A stretch of DNA of 57,518 nucleotides from Bryobacterales bacterium (GTDB taxonomy: Bacteria > Acidobacteriota > Terriglobia > Bryobacterales > Bryobacteraceae): positions 1 to 57,518 of the forward strand of contig DAIDHC010000230.1 of the NCBI GenBank assembly GCA_027452065.1. Reading direction: 5' to 3'. Below are positions 33,720 to 42,787 of the stretch, one piece after another. A model generated the notes under the pieces. That model searched no databases. It worked only from the letters and a program-made list of their open reading frames with translations, and was not told where the DNA came from. Position 1 is the first letter of the stretch. Every line of letters begins with the position of its first letter. Position numbers and translations under genes: made by a program.

Positions 33720-34927
33720 GCCGAATACCGCCCGATGAATTCAGCGATCCGGTCCAGACCCCGGCGCAGTTCTTCCATCGACGTCGCGTAAGAGATCCGG
33801 ATGTGCTGGTCGGTGCCGAATGCCTCGCCCGGAACCACGGCCACGTGGGCCTCGGCAAGCAGCCGTTCGCTGAAGGCGAACGCGGAGTCGATGCCGCGCC
33901 GGAAGGCAACCGACACGTTCGGGTAGGCGTAGAATGCGCCCTTGGGCTCGACGATCTTCACGCCGGGGATCGCCCGCAGCCTGTCCAGCACGTAATCCCG
34001 GCGGCGCCGGTATTCGGCCAGCATCAGCGGAATCGAATCCTGCGAGCCCCGCAGCGCCTCGACAGCGGCCTTTTGCGCGATCGACGTCGGGTTGGAGGTC
34101 GAATGGCTTTGCAGCGTAGCCATCCCCGCGATCACCGGTTTCGGCCCCAGGACAAAGCCAATGCGCCAGCCGGTCATGGCGTAGGTTTTGGAGAGCGAGC
34201 CTGCCACCAGGACGTTGTCCTTCGCCCCCTCCTCGGCTGCGATCGAGAACGGCGCATCCTCGTAAAGAAACCGGCAATAGCACTCGTCGGTGAGCAGCCA
34301 GATGCCGTGCCGCGAAGCCAGGTGGTGAATCCGAGAAAATTCCTCCCGGCTCAACACGGCGCCACTCGGATTCGACGGCGAGTTGATGATCATCATCTTC
34401 GTCTTCGGGGTGATGTGGGGCGCCAGTGCTTCGGCCGTAAAGGTGAAGCCCTGCGCCTCGTCGGTGGGCACAAACACGCACCGGCCACCGGCGTAGTTCA
34501 CCACGTCTTTGTACGTGACCCAGTACGGCACGGGAATGATCACCTCGTCGCCCGGATCGAGCAACGCCTGCGTCAGGTTGAAGATGGCGTGTTTGCCGCC
34601 GACGGTGATCAGGCACTCGGCAGGCATATAGCTGGTGCCGTAGTCGGCGTGGTGCCGCTCGCACACCGCCTGTTTCAGCTCCAGCGTGCCGCCCGCGGGC
34701 GTGTACTTGGTGAAGTTCGCCTCGATCGCGCGCACTGCCGCCTGCTTGATGTTGTCCGGCGTCGGAAAGTCCGGCTCGCCGGCGCCGAAATCCACCACAT
34801 CCACACCCGCGGCCCGGAGCCGGCCGGCTTCGGCCGCCACCTTCATCGTGGAGGACTCGCTGATCAAGGAAATGCGCTCGGCCAGACCCCGATCGGTGGC
34901 CTGCGCGACGGAAGACGTTGTTGACAT
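33716..34927 (-). CDS. aspC: Class I aspartate aminotransferase
   Basis: About 403 residues from the ATG at 34927 (ATGs at 34936 and 34957 are in frame; none has an ideally spaced ribosome site). PLP fold-type I aminotransferase of the AspAT-Ib subgroup: FGAGEPDFPTPDNIKQAA, YTPAGGTLELKQAV, INSPSNPSGAV, TDECYCRF, and the PLP Lys in SLSKTYAMTGWRIGF. It is expected to transfer amino groups between aspartate and 2-oxoglutarate; some relatives also act on prephenate. Followed by manA. Confidence 0.93.
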   Translation of the reverse strand: MSTTSSVAQATDRGLAERISLISESSTMKVAAEAGRLRAAGVDVVDFGAGEPDFPTPDNIKQAAVRAIEANFTKYTPAGGTLELKQAVCERHHADYGTSYMPAECLITVGGKHAIFNLTQALLDPGDEVIIPVPYWVTYKDVVNYAGGRCVFVPTDEAQGFTFTAEALAPHITPKTKMMIINSPSNPSGAVLSREEFSRIHHLASRHGIWLLTDECYCRFLYEDAPFSIAAEEGAKDNVLVAGSLSKTYAMTGWRIGFVLGPKPVIAGMATLQSHSTSNPTSIAQKAAVEALRGSQDSIPLMLAEYRRRRDYVLDRLRAIPGVKIVEPKGAFYAYPNVSVAFRRGIDSAFAFSERLLAEAHVAVVPGEAFGTDQHIRISYATSMEELRRGLDRIAEFIGRYSA

Positions 34928-34986
34928 CCTTTCCATTATCGAACGATCGGCCGCCATTTTTCGAGCGCCATTGGCTGCGGCCGAGG

Positions 34987-36666
34987 CTAGTGGCGGCTGC
35001 TCATTCGGATAAGCTGCTCAGCCTGGCGGAGCGCCTCCTCCGTGACGCGCTGGCCGGAAAGCATCCGACCGATCTCCCGCCGCCGCTCGTCCACGCTCAA
35101 CTCCTCCACCTCAGCCACGGTCCGCCCCTTCAACTCGCGCTTCTCGACACGATAATGATGATCGGCGAAGCTGGCCACCTGGGGCAGATGCGTCACGCAA
35201 AGGATCTGGTGCGAGGCGGCGAGCCGCTTCAACCGGCGGCCCACGGTTTCCGCCACCGCCCCGCCGATGCCCGCGTCCACCTCGTCGAAGACCAGGGTTC
35301 TGGCCTCAACGGAGGCGCCGTCGCGCTCGCCGGCGCAGGTTTTCAGGGCGAGCGCGATGCGGGATAACTCGCCGCCGGAGGCCACGCGGTCGAGCGGGCG
35401 CGGCTCCTCGCCGGCATTCGCCGAAACGAGAAACTCGACCCGGTCGGCGCCCTGCGGCGACCAGTCCGCCTGCTCCACCACGACCCGGAATCGCGTTCCT
35501 CCTAATGCGAGGGCGGCCAACTCCTGCTCCAGCTTCTTTTCGAGCAGCGCGGCCGCCGCGCGCCGCTCCGCGCCGAGCCGCGCGGAGCTGTCGCGGAACC
35601 TGCTTTCGGCCGCTGCCTGCCGCTTCGCCAGCGCGTCGCGCCGCTCGTTGGAGTGCTCCACGGCTTCGAGATCTGCCCGCACCTTTTCGAGAAATTCCAA
35701 CACCTGTTCGAGAGTCGAGCCGTATTTGCGGCGCAGCTTGTCGAGCGCCGCCAGGCGCTCCTCCACCGCGTCCAGGCGTCCCGGGTCGGCCTCCAGTCGC
35801 GACAGGTATCCGGCCAGAGCCGTCGATGCCTCGTCCACAGCGATCGCGGCTGAGCGCAGCGGCTCGACGATCCCGCCGAGCGTCGAGTCAATCCGGCTCA
35901 GCTCCTCGATCCGGCGCAGCGCCGAGCGAAGCTGGGAGAACGCGCTCTCCGGAGCGTCATAGAGAGCCGTATAGGCGGCAGAGGCGCTTTCCTGCAGGCG
36001 GGCGACGTTCTTCAGCACCCTCCGTTCGTTCTCAAGCTCGCCGTCCTCACCCGCCCGGGGCGCCGCTTCCTCGATCTCGCGCTTTTGGAAGGTCCAAAGA
36101 TCGGCCAGCCGGAGCCGCTCCTGTTCGCTTGCCTCCATCTCGGCGATCTCACGCTTGCATCCGGCCCACGCTTCATAGGCGTCCCGCACCTCCGCGGCCA
36201 GCTCCACGGCCTGGCCAAAGCGGTCGAGCAGGCCCATCTGAAACGACGGCGCGAAAAGCTGCTGCTGGTCGTTCTGCCCGTGGATGTCGCCCAGATACGG
36301 CGCTATCGACCGCAGGAAACCCGCGGTCACGCTCCGGCCGCCGGCGAAGGCTCGCGACTTGCCGTTGGCGTACACCTCGCGTTCCAGCAGCAGCTCGCCA
36401 TCCTCGATCTCGACTCCCGCTTCCGCCAGAAAAAGGTTCAACCCGGCATCGCCGGCCGGCTCGAAGATCCCCGACACCCGCGCCCTCTCGGAGCCCGAGC
36501 GGACCATCTCGGCCGAAGCGCGTCCGCCAAACAGCAGCGCAAGCGCGTCCACCACCAGCGACTTGCCGCTTCCGGTCTCCCCGGTCAGCACATTAAGCCC
36601 CTGGTGAAATGCTACGCGCGCCCGCTCCACGACCGCATAATTCTCCACCACCAGATCGACGAGCAC
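34987..36666 (-). CDS. recN: DNA repair protein RecN
   Basis: 559 residues from a GTG at 36666, chosen because RecN begins M-L-V-x-L-x-V-x-N-Y-A. SMC-like ATPase in double-strand break repair. Walker A GETGSGKSLVVDAL near the N-terminus, a long central coiled coil (EASEQERLRLADLWTFQKREIEEA... to about residue 400), then VASGGELSRIALALK (signature) and LVFDEVDAGIGG (Walker B). Complete and of normal length. Confidence 0.96.
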   Translation of the reverse strand: MLVDLVVENYAVVERARVAFHQGLNVLTGETGSGKSLVVDALALLFGGRASAEMVRSGSERARVSGIFEPAGDAGLNLFLAEAGVEIEDGELLLEREVYANGKSRAFAGGRSVTAGFLRSIAPYLGDIHGQNDQQQLFAPSFQMGLLDRFGQAVELAAEVRDAYEAWAGCKREIAEMEASEQERLRLADLWTFQKREIEEAAPRAGEDGELENERRVLKNVARLQESASAAYTALYDAPESAFSQLRSALRRIEELSRIDSTLGGIVEPLRSAAIAVDEASTALAGYLSRLEADPGRLDAVEERLAALDKLRRKYGSTLEQVLEFLEKVRADLEAVEHSNERRDALAKRQAAAESRFRDSSARLGAERRAAAALLEKKLEQELAALALGGTRFRVVVEQADWSPQGADRVEFLVSANAGEEPRPLDRVASGGELSRIALALKTCAGERDGASVEARTLVFDEVDAGIGGAVAETVGRRLKRLAASHQILCVTHLPQVASFADHHYRVEKRELKGRTVAEVEELSVDERRREIGRMLSGQRVTEEALRQAEQLIRMSSRH

Positions 36667-36830
36667 TCGACCCCGATTATAGTGCGGCCCGCGGCGAAAG
36701 CCCATACCGCCCGGTGCGCGCCCCGCCGGGCTCGTGCGGCGATGAAACGCGATGAGCTATTTTTGTTTGATGCCGCGAATTGTCCGGGCGGCGGGATTAT
36801 GATAGGTAGAGGACACTGAAAGGAGACTGG

Positions 36831-37517
36831 TTGCCACAACCGCCCGCTGCATTCTTCCTCTTACAACTCAGTATCTGGGACCTGATTCAAGCCGCGAGCC
36901 CGGTTGCCAAGGCAGTGATGGTGCTGCTGCTGATCCTTTCGATATTTTCCTGGGCCGTGATTTTCTCGAAATGGAGCGTGTTCGGCCGCGCGCGGCGCTC
37001 CAACCGGCAGTTTCTCCGCGCCTTTCGCAAGGCGAACGCCCTGGATGCCGTCGCCTTGGCCAGCGAGCAGTATCGAAGCTCGCCGCTGGTTTCGATCTTC
37101 GATTTCGGCTACAGCGAAATCGACCGCCAGATGAAAGCCGCCGGCACGCTGAGTAACAAGGTGTCGCTCGAACGCAGCCTTCAGCTCGGAATGAGCGAGG
37201 AGCTGGCGAAGCTGGAGCGCAATATGAACCTGCTGGCTACAACCGCCACGGTGTCGCCCTTCATCGGTCTTTTCGGAACCGTCTGGGGAATTATCGAAGC
37301 GTTTCAGGGGCTCGGCCAGGCCGGCTCGGCCAGTCTGCGCGCCGTCGCCCCCGGCATCTCGGAGGCGTTGATCACCACCGCCCTCGGCCTGGCAGCCGCC
37401 ATCCCGGCCGCCATTTTCTACAACCTGTTCGGAAACGACATCAAGGAATTCGCCGCCCGCATGGAGGATTTCGCGCTGGAGTTCCTCAACCTTTCCGAGC
37501 GAACGTTCGGAGGATAA
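36831..37517 (+). CDS. tolQ: Tol-Pal proton channel subunit TolQ
   Basis: 228 residues from a TTG with an AAAGGAG site. Three membrane helices: about residues 25-45 (KAVMVLLLILSIFSWAVIFSKW), then around 135-160 and 175-200 with ATTATVSPFIGLFGTVWGIIEAFQGLG and ALITTALGLAAAIPAAIFYN, which hold the conserved Thr/Ala residues of the ExbB/TolQ/MotA family. With TolR it uses the proton gradient to drive TolA. First of six consecutive tol-pal genes. Confidence 0.95.
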   Translation: MPQPPAAFFLLQLSIWDLIQAASPVAKAVMVLLLILSIFSWAVIFSKWSVFGRARRSNRQFLRAFRKANALDAVALASEQYRSSPLVSIFDFGYSEIDRQMKAAGTLSNKVSLERSLQLGMSEELAKLERNMNLLATTATVSPFIGLFGTVWGIIEAFQGLGQAGSASLRAVAPGISEALITTALGLAAAIPAAIFYNLFGNDIKEFAARMEDFALEFLNLSERTFGG

Positions 37518-37520
37518 TCC

Positions 37521-37964
37521 GTGGCCTTCTCCTTCGATGAGCCCACCGGCGGTCTTGGACGGAAGCGCTTCCGGCGCGCCGGAACGCTGTCGGAGATCAA
37601 CATCATCCCGCTGGTCGACGTCGTCCTGGTGCTGCTCATCATCTTCATGCTCACAGCCCACGTCATGGAATTTGGCCTCGAAGTCGAAGTGCCGAAGGTG
37701 AAGCAGACACGCAATACGAACAAAGAGCTGCCGGTGATCAGCGTCAAGAAAACCGGCGAGTCCTACCTGAACGAAAAGCCGGTGAACATCAATCTCCTGG
37801 GCCAGGAGGTTCGCAAGCGGTTCCCGGGAGCCACGGAAGTGTATCTGCGGGCGGACAAGGAAACGATCTTCGACGCGCTGGCGCAAGTGATCAACGCGCT
37901 GAATGAAGCCAAACTGAAGGTCAACGTCGTGCTGCAACCGGAGGACAAGGCAGGGCGGGGATAA
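37521..37964 (+). CDS. tolR: Tol-Pal proton channel subunit TolR
   Basis: 147 residues from GTG, 3 bases after tolQ. One membrane helix with the essential Asp: INIIPLVDVVLVLLIIFMLTA (residues about 28-48, Asp at 35). Periplasmic domain with VPKVKQT, ISVKKTGESYLNEKPV and VYLRADKETIFDALAQVINAL as in ExbD/TolR. Partner of TolQ. Confidence 0.95.
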   Translation: MAFSFDEPTGGLGRKRFRRAGTLSEINIIPLVDVVLVLLIIFMLTAHVMEFGLEVEVPKVKQTRNTNKELPVISVKKTGESYLNEKPVNINLLGQEVRKRFPGATEVYLRADKETIFDALAQVINALNEAKLKVNVVLQPEDKAGRG

Positions 37965-38740
37965 TGCCACACGCCGACATACTGGACGAACGCGAGTCGC
38001 TGCGCAGCCCTCTGCTTGGCTCGGTTGTGTTCCACGTCGCCGTGTTCGCTTCCTTTTTTGTATACGGCTGGTGGGCGCGCACGCACACCGGAATGTTCGG
38101 CAGCCCGGAGCCGCTCGGCGGGGGTTCCGTGGGCATCAGCGCCGTGACTACCATTCCACTTCCCTCGCGCTCCGGCGTTACCAATCCGCTCGCTAACGAT
38201 ACTCCCTCGCGCGTGCCGGTCCCGGAGAAACCCGAGGTCCGCAAGCGTGAGCCGGCGCCGGACAAAGACGCCATCGAGTTGAAGAGCAAGGCGGAACAGA
38301 AAAAACTCTCCCGCATCGAGCAGAACCGCCAGCGTTTCCACGCCCAGCCCGTGCAGCCGAATCAGGTTACCAGCAGCGTGGGTCAGGCGCTGGTGACCCG
38401 CATGATCCAGAAACAGGGCTCGGGCGGCATCGGCGCCAATACCAACAGTGCTCTCGGCAACCAGTTCGGCTGGTATCTGGATCTGGTCAAGCAGCGCATC
38501 GCCCAGAAGTGGGACACGACGCAAGTGGATCCGCGGGTGTCCTCCGCTCCGGCCGTGGTCATCGATTTTGAGATCCGCCAGGACGGGTCGATCTCCGCCG
38601 TCCGTATCTTTCAAGGCAGCGGTATCCCCGCTGTCGACTATTCGGCGCAACGCGCCATTCTCGACGCCGCGCCGTTCCCCGCCCTTCCCGGCGGCTACAG
38701 TTCGGCACCCATGGAAATTCTGTTTCAATTACGACGATGA
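37964..38740 (+). CDS. tolA: TolA/TonB-type energy transducer
   Basis: 258 residues, sharing one base with tolR (TAATG). A single N-terminal helix (about residues 19-35, LGSVVFHVAVFASFFVYGWW), a proline/charge-rich spacer (EKPEVRKREPAPDKDAIELKSKAEQ), and a C-terminal TonB-fold domain with WYLDLVKQRIAQKWDTTQVDPR, VVIDFEIRQDGSISAVRI and SGIPAVDYSAQRAILDAAPFPALP. The spacer is much shorter than in E. coli TolA. Position in the operon identifies it as TolA rather than TonB. Confidence 0.92.
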   Translation: MPHADILDERESLRSPLLGSVVFHVAVFASFFVYGWWARTHTGMFGSPEPLGGGSVGISAVTTIPLPSRSGVTNPLANDTPSRVPVPEKPEVRKREPAPDKDAIELKSKAEQKKLSRIEQNRQRFHAQPVQPNQVTSSVGQALVTRMIQKQGSGGIGANTNSALGNQFGWYLDLVKQRIAQKWDTTQVDPRVSSAPAVVIDFEIRQDGSISAVRIFQGSGIPAVDYSAQRAILDAAPFPALPGGYSSAPMEILFQLRR

Positions 38741-40089
38741 AGAAATATCTTCTGCTCACGGCCGCGGCCCTATGCGCCGCTTCGTTTCTGCCCGCTCAGA
38801 CTCAGCGCAATCTGATCGAAATCAAAGGCGGCCAAAAGCCGGTCATGGCGGTTCCGGATTTCCGGGGCTCTGGCGATGCCCAGAAATTCATGGATACGTT
38901 CAATGCCGCCCTGTTCGGCGATCTGCAGAGCTCGGGCCAGTTCCAGATGGCCGCGAAAACCGTTATGCCCCTCCGGATCCCGCAACAGCCCGCCGACTTC
39001 AAACCTCCCGTCGACGGGCGCAGCCAGGGCATCTGGCTGACCGACTGGTCCTCGCCTCCCGTCTCGGCGAACTATCTCGCCTTCGGCTACACGGCGGTGC
39101 AGAACGGCCAGCTAGTGCTTTTCGGCTGGCTCTACGACGTTCACCAGCCCGATCTGCGCAACGCGCAGGCCATCGGGAAGGTCTATCTCGGCTCGCTTAA
39201 CGACGCCGGTGCGCGCAGCGTGGCCGACCAGTTCGCGGCCGATATTCTGGCCCGCTTCGGCGCCACCGGCCTTGCGGGAACCAAGATTTATTTCGTCAGC
39301 GACCGCACCGGTCACAAGGAAATCTGGTCGATGGACTACGACGGCTCCAATCAAAAGCAGATCACCGATTACCGCGCCATCACCACATTTCCTGTCGTAT
39401 CTCCGGATGGCAGCAGGCTCGCTTTCACCACCTACCTCCACGGGAGGCCGGAAATCTTCGTCCACTCGCTCGTCAGCGGACGCCGGCTTCCGTTTTATAA
39501 TCAGAACGCTTCCATGAACGCGGCATCCGATTTTACGCCGGACAGCCAGCATCTCTTGTTTTATTCCACTGCGTCCGGCGGCGTTTCGCAGATTTACGAG
39601 TGCGATCTGGACGGCGGCAACTTGCGCCGCATTACTGCCACCCGTAGCATTGAAGTGGAACCCAAGCTGAATCCGAAGGGGTCGTCTTATGTGTTCGTCT
39701 CCGGCCGCGGCGGTTTCCCTCAGCTTTACTTGATGAACACCGACGGCCTCGACGCGAGCCGTCTCACTACGGGCGAGGGCGAAGCGGTCAATCCCTCGTG
39801 GAATCCCGACGGAATCCATATCGCCTTTGCCTGGACCCGCGGTTTCGAGCCCGGCAATTACAACATCTTTATCATGGACGCGGGAACGCGCGAGTTCCAG
39901 CAGCTCACGCACGGGGCCGGCCGGAATGAGAATCCAAATTGGGCGCCGGACGGCGTTCACCTAGTTTACAGTTCCCGCCAGGGCCACACCAATCAGATTT
40001 GGACAATGCTGGCCGATGGTACAGGCCAGCGTCAACTGACCACGCAAGGCAACAATGAAAAGCCCGTTTGGGGCAAGGTTGCGAATTAG
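38737..40089 (+). CDS. tolB: Tol-Pal periplasmic protein TolB
   Basis: 450 residues with signal peptide (MKKYLLLTAAALCAASFLPAQ). N-terminal TolB domain (IEIKGGQKPVMAVPDFRG to about residue 160) followed by a six-blade propeller with repeats such as PVVSPDGSRLAFTTYLHGRPEIF, NAASDFTPDSQHLLFYS, NPSWNPDGIHIAFAW and NPNWAPDGVHLVYSSRQGHTNQIW. It links TolA to Pal. Overlaps tolA by 4 bases. Confidence 0.96.
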   Translation: MKKYLLLTAAALCAASFLPAQTQRNLIEIKGGQKPVMAVPDFRGSGDAQKFMDTFNAALFGDLQSSGQFQMAAKTVMPLRIPQQPADFKPPVDGRSQGIWLTDWSSPPVSANYLAFGYTAVQNGQLVLFGWLYDVHQPDLRNAQAIGKVYLGSLNDAGARSVADQFAADILARFGATGLAGTKIYFVSDRTGHKEIWSMDYDGSNQKQITDYRAITTFPVVSPDGSRLAFTTYLHGRPEIFVHSLVSGRRLPFYNQNASMNAASDFTPDSQHLLFYSTASGGVSQIYECDLDGGNLRRITATRSIEVEPKLNPKGSSYVFVSGRGGFPQLYLMNTDGLDASRLTTGEGEAVNPSWNPDGIHIAFAWTRGFEPGNYNIFIMDAGTREFQQLTHGAGRNENPNWAPDGVHLVYSSRQGHTNQIWTMLADGTGQRQLTTQGNNEKPVWGKVAN

Positions 40090-40120
40090 TGTATAAAATA
40101 ACTATCCAAACTAAGGAGAA

Positions 40121-40921
40121 ATGAACAGGATGAGCCGAATTTCCCGATTGCGCTTCCGGAGCGCCAGTGCCGCGGCCGCGGTGCTGGCATTACTGGTGTT
40201 CGCATCCGCTTGCAAGAAGAAGGCCCCCGCGCCGCCTCCGGCGCCCGCACCAGCGGCGGCCGCTGCGCCGTCCGCGCCTCCGCCCGAGAGGCCGTCGATC
40301 ACATTCAGCGCCGAGCCGACCTCGATACAGAAAGGCCAGTCCGCACTGCTTCGCTGGCAGATCAGCAACGCCACCGATATGTCCATCGACCAGGGCGTCG
40401 GAGCCGTGCAGAGCTCCGGCCAGCGCCAGGTCTACCCCACCGACAGCACTACGTACACTTTGACCGCGAAGGGCCCCGGCGGCACCAGCACCGAGTCGGT
40501 GACCGTCAACGTCACCACGCCCCCGCCGCCGCCCCCGCCGCCGGCCACCGAGTCCTCGATCGACATCATCAACAGCCAGGTCAAGGACGCCTATTTCGAC
40601 TATGACAAGAGCGACATCCGGGACGACGCCCGCCAGGCGCTCACCGGCGATGCCGACGTCCTCAAGAAGGTGTTCGGTTCCGACACCCAGATCGCCGTTA
40701 CCGTCGAAGGCCACTGCGACGAGCGCGGCTCGGCTGAGTACAATCTCGCGCTGGGCGACCGCCGCGCCAACGCAGCCAAGGAATTCCTCGTCCAGCTCGG
40801 CGTCTCCGGCGACCGCCTGAAGACCATCAGCTACGGCAAGGAGAAGCCGGTCTGCACTGACGCTGATGAGAGCTGCTACCAGCGCAATCGCCGCGCGCAT
40901 TTCTCCGCCGGCGGCCAGTAG
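40121..40921 (+). CDS. pal: Peptidoglycan-associated lipoprotein Pal with an Ig-like insert
   Basis: 266 residues, longer than the usual 170. AAGGAG precedes the ATG. Lipobox F-A-S-A-C at about residue 31, then a proline/alanine linker, an extra beta-sandwich-like domain (about 57-130: SITFSAEPTSIQKGQSALLRW, VYPTDSTTYTLTAKGPGG, SVTVNV), a run of eight or nine prolines, and the OmpA-like domain with AYFDYDKSDIRDDAR and VEGHCDERGSAEYNLALGDRRA (meso-DAP-binding Asp and Arg). Anchors outer membrane to peptidoglycan. The Ig-like insert resembles that in other acidobacterial Pal proteins, from memory. Confidence 0.93.
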   Translation: MNRMSRISRLRFRSASAAAAVLALLVFASACKKKAPAPPPAPAPAAAAAPSAPPPERPSITFSAEPTSIQKGQSALLRWQISNATDMSIDQGVGAVQSSGQRQVYPTDSTTYTLTAKGPGGTSTESVTVNVTTPPPPPPPPATESSIDIINSQVKDAYFDYDKSDIRDDARQALTGDADVLKKVFGSDTQIAVTVEGHCDERGSAEYNLALGDRRANAAKEFLVQLGVSGDRLKTISYGKEKPVCTDADESCYQRNRRAHFSAGGQ

Positions 40922-40973
40922 ACGCCCCCGGCCCTGCGCGCAGCGGCCGGTATTCAAGCTAAGCTGAAGGAGG

Positions 40974-41010
40974 GAAGGCGGGCCGGCGTTATGCAAGCCC
41001 GCCTTCTTCT
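40974..41010 (+). terminator. Hairpin terminator or attenuator between pal and cpoB
   Basis: GAAGGCGGGC pairs with GCCCGCCTTC (ten perfect pairs) around a 13-base loop, followed by TTCT. It lies 50 bases after the pal stop, so cpoB may be expressed partly on its own. Confidence 0.6.
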
Positions 41011-41075
41011 CAGGAGATTCATCCGCGGCCGGGCGCCGTTTTGTATCGGGGTGCGCACCGGCACAGGAGCTGAAA

Positions 41076-41978
41076 ATGAAATCGTTTCGCGTAGCTGTTG
41101 TGATGTTGCTGGGAGTCTCGGGAATATATGCTCAGAAAAAAGAGCAGTTCGCCGATATGCAGCGCGACATCGCCAGCATTCAGGACCAGGTAAAGGCCAT
41201 TCAGGCTACCGAGGCCGAAAAGTTCAGCAAGCTGGAAACGCTCATCCAGCAGGCCATTGATACCTCCCGCGCCACCAACACGCAGGTCGCCGTCATGTCC
41301 AGCAATCAACAGTCCGCGTTGAAGGATCTGCAAAACTCCGCCACTATCCCGGTCACCACCCTCAACTCCCGCCTCGACCAGATGGCGCAGTCGTTCCAGG
41401 AGCTGAAGGAGACCATCCTGGACATGAACGGCCGCATCAGCAAGATGGACGCGAAGATCCAGGACTTGCAAAAGCAGATTCAACTCGGAAACAATCCGCT
41501 GCCGGCGCCCGGAGCCGCCGCGCCTCCCGGAGGGATGGCATCGGCCGGCCCGGCCGGCGCCTCATGCAGCGCGCTCCAGGCTGACGCCACCTACTCCAAC
41601 GCCCGCCGCGATTACACCTCCGGAAGCTATGATCTGGCCATGCAGGAGTTCAGCGATTACGCCCGATGCTTTCCGAACACGCAATTCGCACCCAATGCCC
41701 AGTTCTACATCGGCGACATCTATTACAAGAAAGGCGACTACGACAACGCCGTTAAGGGCTTCGATGCCGTCATCGAACAGTTTCAGGAAAACAATAAGAC
41801 CGCCGACGCCCACTACATGAAGGGGAACTGTCTGATGAAGCTCTCCCAACGCGACGCCGCGGTGAAGGAATACCGGCTTGTGGCCAGCAAGTATCCCGAC
41901 ACCGACGCGGCGGCTCAGGCAAAAGCCAAGCTTCGCGAACTGGGGCTCACCGCGGCCCCAGCCAAGCGGCGGCGCTAG
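41076..41978 (+). CDS. cpoB: Tol-Pal system protein CpoB (YbgF)
   Basis: 300 residues with signal peptide (MKSFRVAVVMLLGVSGIYAQ). Residues about 22-140 form a heptad-rich coiled coil (DMQRDIASIQDQVKAIQ, SRLDQMAQSFQELKETILDMNGRISKMDAKIQDLQKQIQ), then a Gly/Ala/Pro linker and about three TPRs (YSNARRDYTSGSYDLAMQEFSDYARCFPN, AQFYIGDIYYKKGDYDNAVKGF, AHYMKGNCLMKLSQRDAAVKEY). It coordinates peptidoglycan synthesis with outer-membrane constriction. Ends the tol-pal cluster. Confidence 0.93.
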   Translation: MKSFRVAVVMLLGVSGIYAQKKEQFADMQRDIASIQDQVKAIQATEAEKFSKLETLIQQAIDTSRATNTQVAVMSSNQQSALKDLQNSATIPVTTLNSRLDQMAQSFQELKETILDMNGRISKMDAKIQDLQKQIQLGNNPLPAPGAAAPPGGMASAGPAGASCSALQADATYSNARRDYTSGSYDLAMQEFSDYARCFPNTQFAPNAQFYIGDIYYKKGDYDNAVKGFDAVIEQFQENNKTADAHYMKGNCLMKLSQRDAAVKEYRLVASKYPDTDAAAQAKAKLRELGLTAAPAKRRR

Positions 41979-42065
41979 CGCCACAGAGCCGGTTGAGCTG
42001 CCGGCTTTCGACGGGCGCACAGTGCGCGCCGCCGAGAGCGGGAATCTGAGCCGCCTCCCCCGTCC

Positions 42066-42737
42066 ATGGAAATCTCTGAGTCTCTCGCCGCCCGCCTGGA
42101 ATATTCGCTTCTGGCGCCCACACTGACCGCCTCCGATGCTGCCGCCGGCTGCGCGCTCGCCTCCCGCCTCGGGCTTGCTTGCGTCACCGTCCGGCCTATC
42201 GACGTCGAAGCGGCGGTACGCGTCGTTTCCGGTGCTGTTCCCGTCGCCAGCGTAGTCGATTATCCGTACGGCTTCGGCACCACCTCCAGCAAGCTCTACG
42301 CCGCCACAGACCTGCTCCGCCGCGGGGCGCGGGAAATCGAGACGCCTCTCAGCCTCGCCAAGCTTCGGGACCGGCAGTTCCAATACCTGGAAATGGAGAT
42401 GCATCAGCTCGCCCGCGCCTGCCACGAATCCGGCGCGGTGCTCAAGGTTTCGCTCGACACTCCGGCGCTGGACGAGGAGTTGCTCATGCTTGCCTGCCGC
42501 ATCCTCCGGCGCGCTGAATGTGATTACGTCGCGCTGAGCAGCCTCGCTTCGATTGATCTGCTCAAGACGCACTCCCGGGACCGCCTCCTGCTCAAAGCGC
42601 CCGCCGCCACCGGCCTCGACGCCACCGTCGCCGCGCTCGATCAGGGTTGCCGGCGCGTTGAATCGGAGAACCCTGAATCGCTCCTCCAGGCCTGGTCCGA
42701 ACGCGCCGCAGCCGCGGCTCATCCGGCAGCCTCATGA
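42066..42737 (+). CDS. Deoxyribose-phosphate aldolase-like protein lacking the Schiff-base Lys
   Basis: 223 residues, DeoC/DERA-like TIM barrel: SLLAPTLTASDAAAGCALA at the start, GFGTTSSKLYAATDLLRRGAREIETPL, GAVLKVSLDTPALDEE and LLLKAPAATGLDATVAALDQGCRRV. In DERA the Schiff-base Lys lies in V-K-T-S-T-G and a catalytic Asp in EIDMV. Here the first is Y-V-A-L-S-S (Ala156) and the second is E-I-E-T (Glu92); only the Lys of the third site (Lys177) remains. Aldolase activity is therefore doubtful. Between cpoB and aroDE; no nucleoside catabolism genes are near. Confidence 0.8.
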   Translation: MEISESLAARLEYSLLAPTLTASDAAAGCALASRLGLACVTVRPIDVEAAVRVVSGAVPVASVVDYPYGFGTTSSKLYAATDLLRRGAREIETPLSLAKLRDRQFQYLEMEMHQLARACHESGAVLKVSLDTPALDEELLMLACRILRRAECDYVALSSLASIDLLKTHSRDRLLLKAPAATGLDATVAALDQGCRRVESENPESLLQAWSERAAAAAHPAAS

Positions 42738-42787
42738 GCGTTCAGCTTTGCGATTCCGTTGTGCTATCCTGAACCCGCCCAGCCGCC

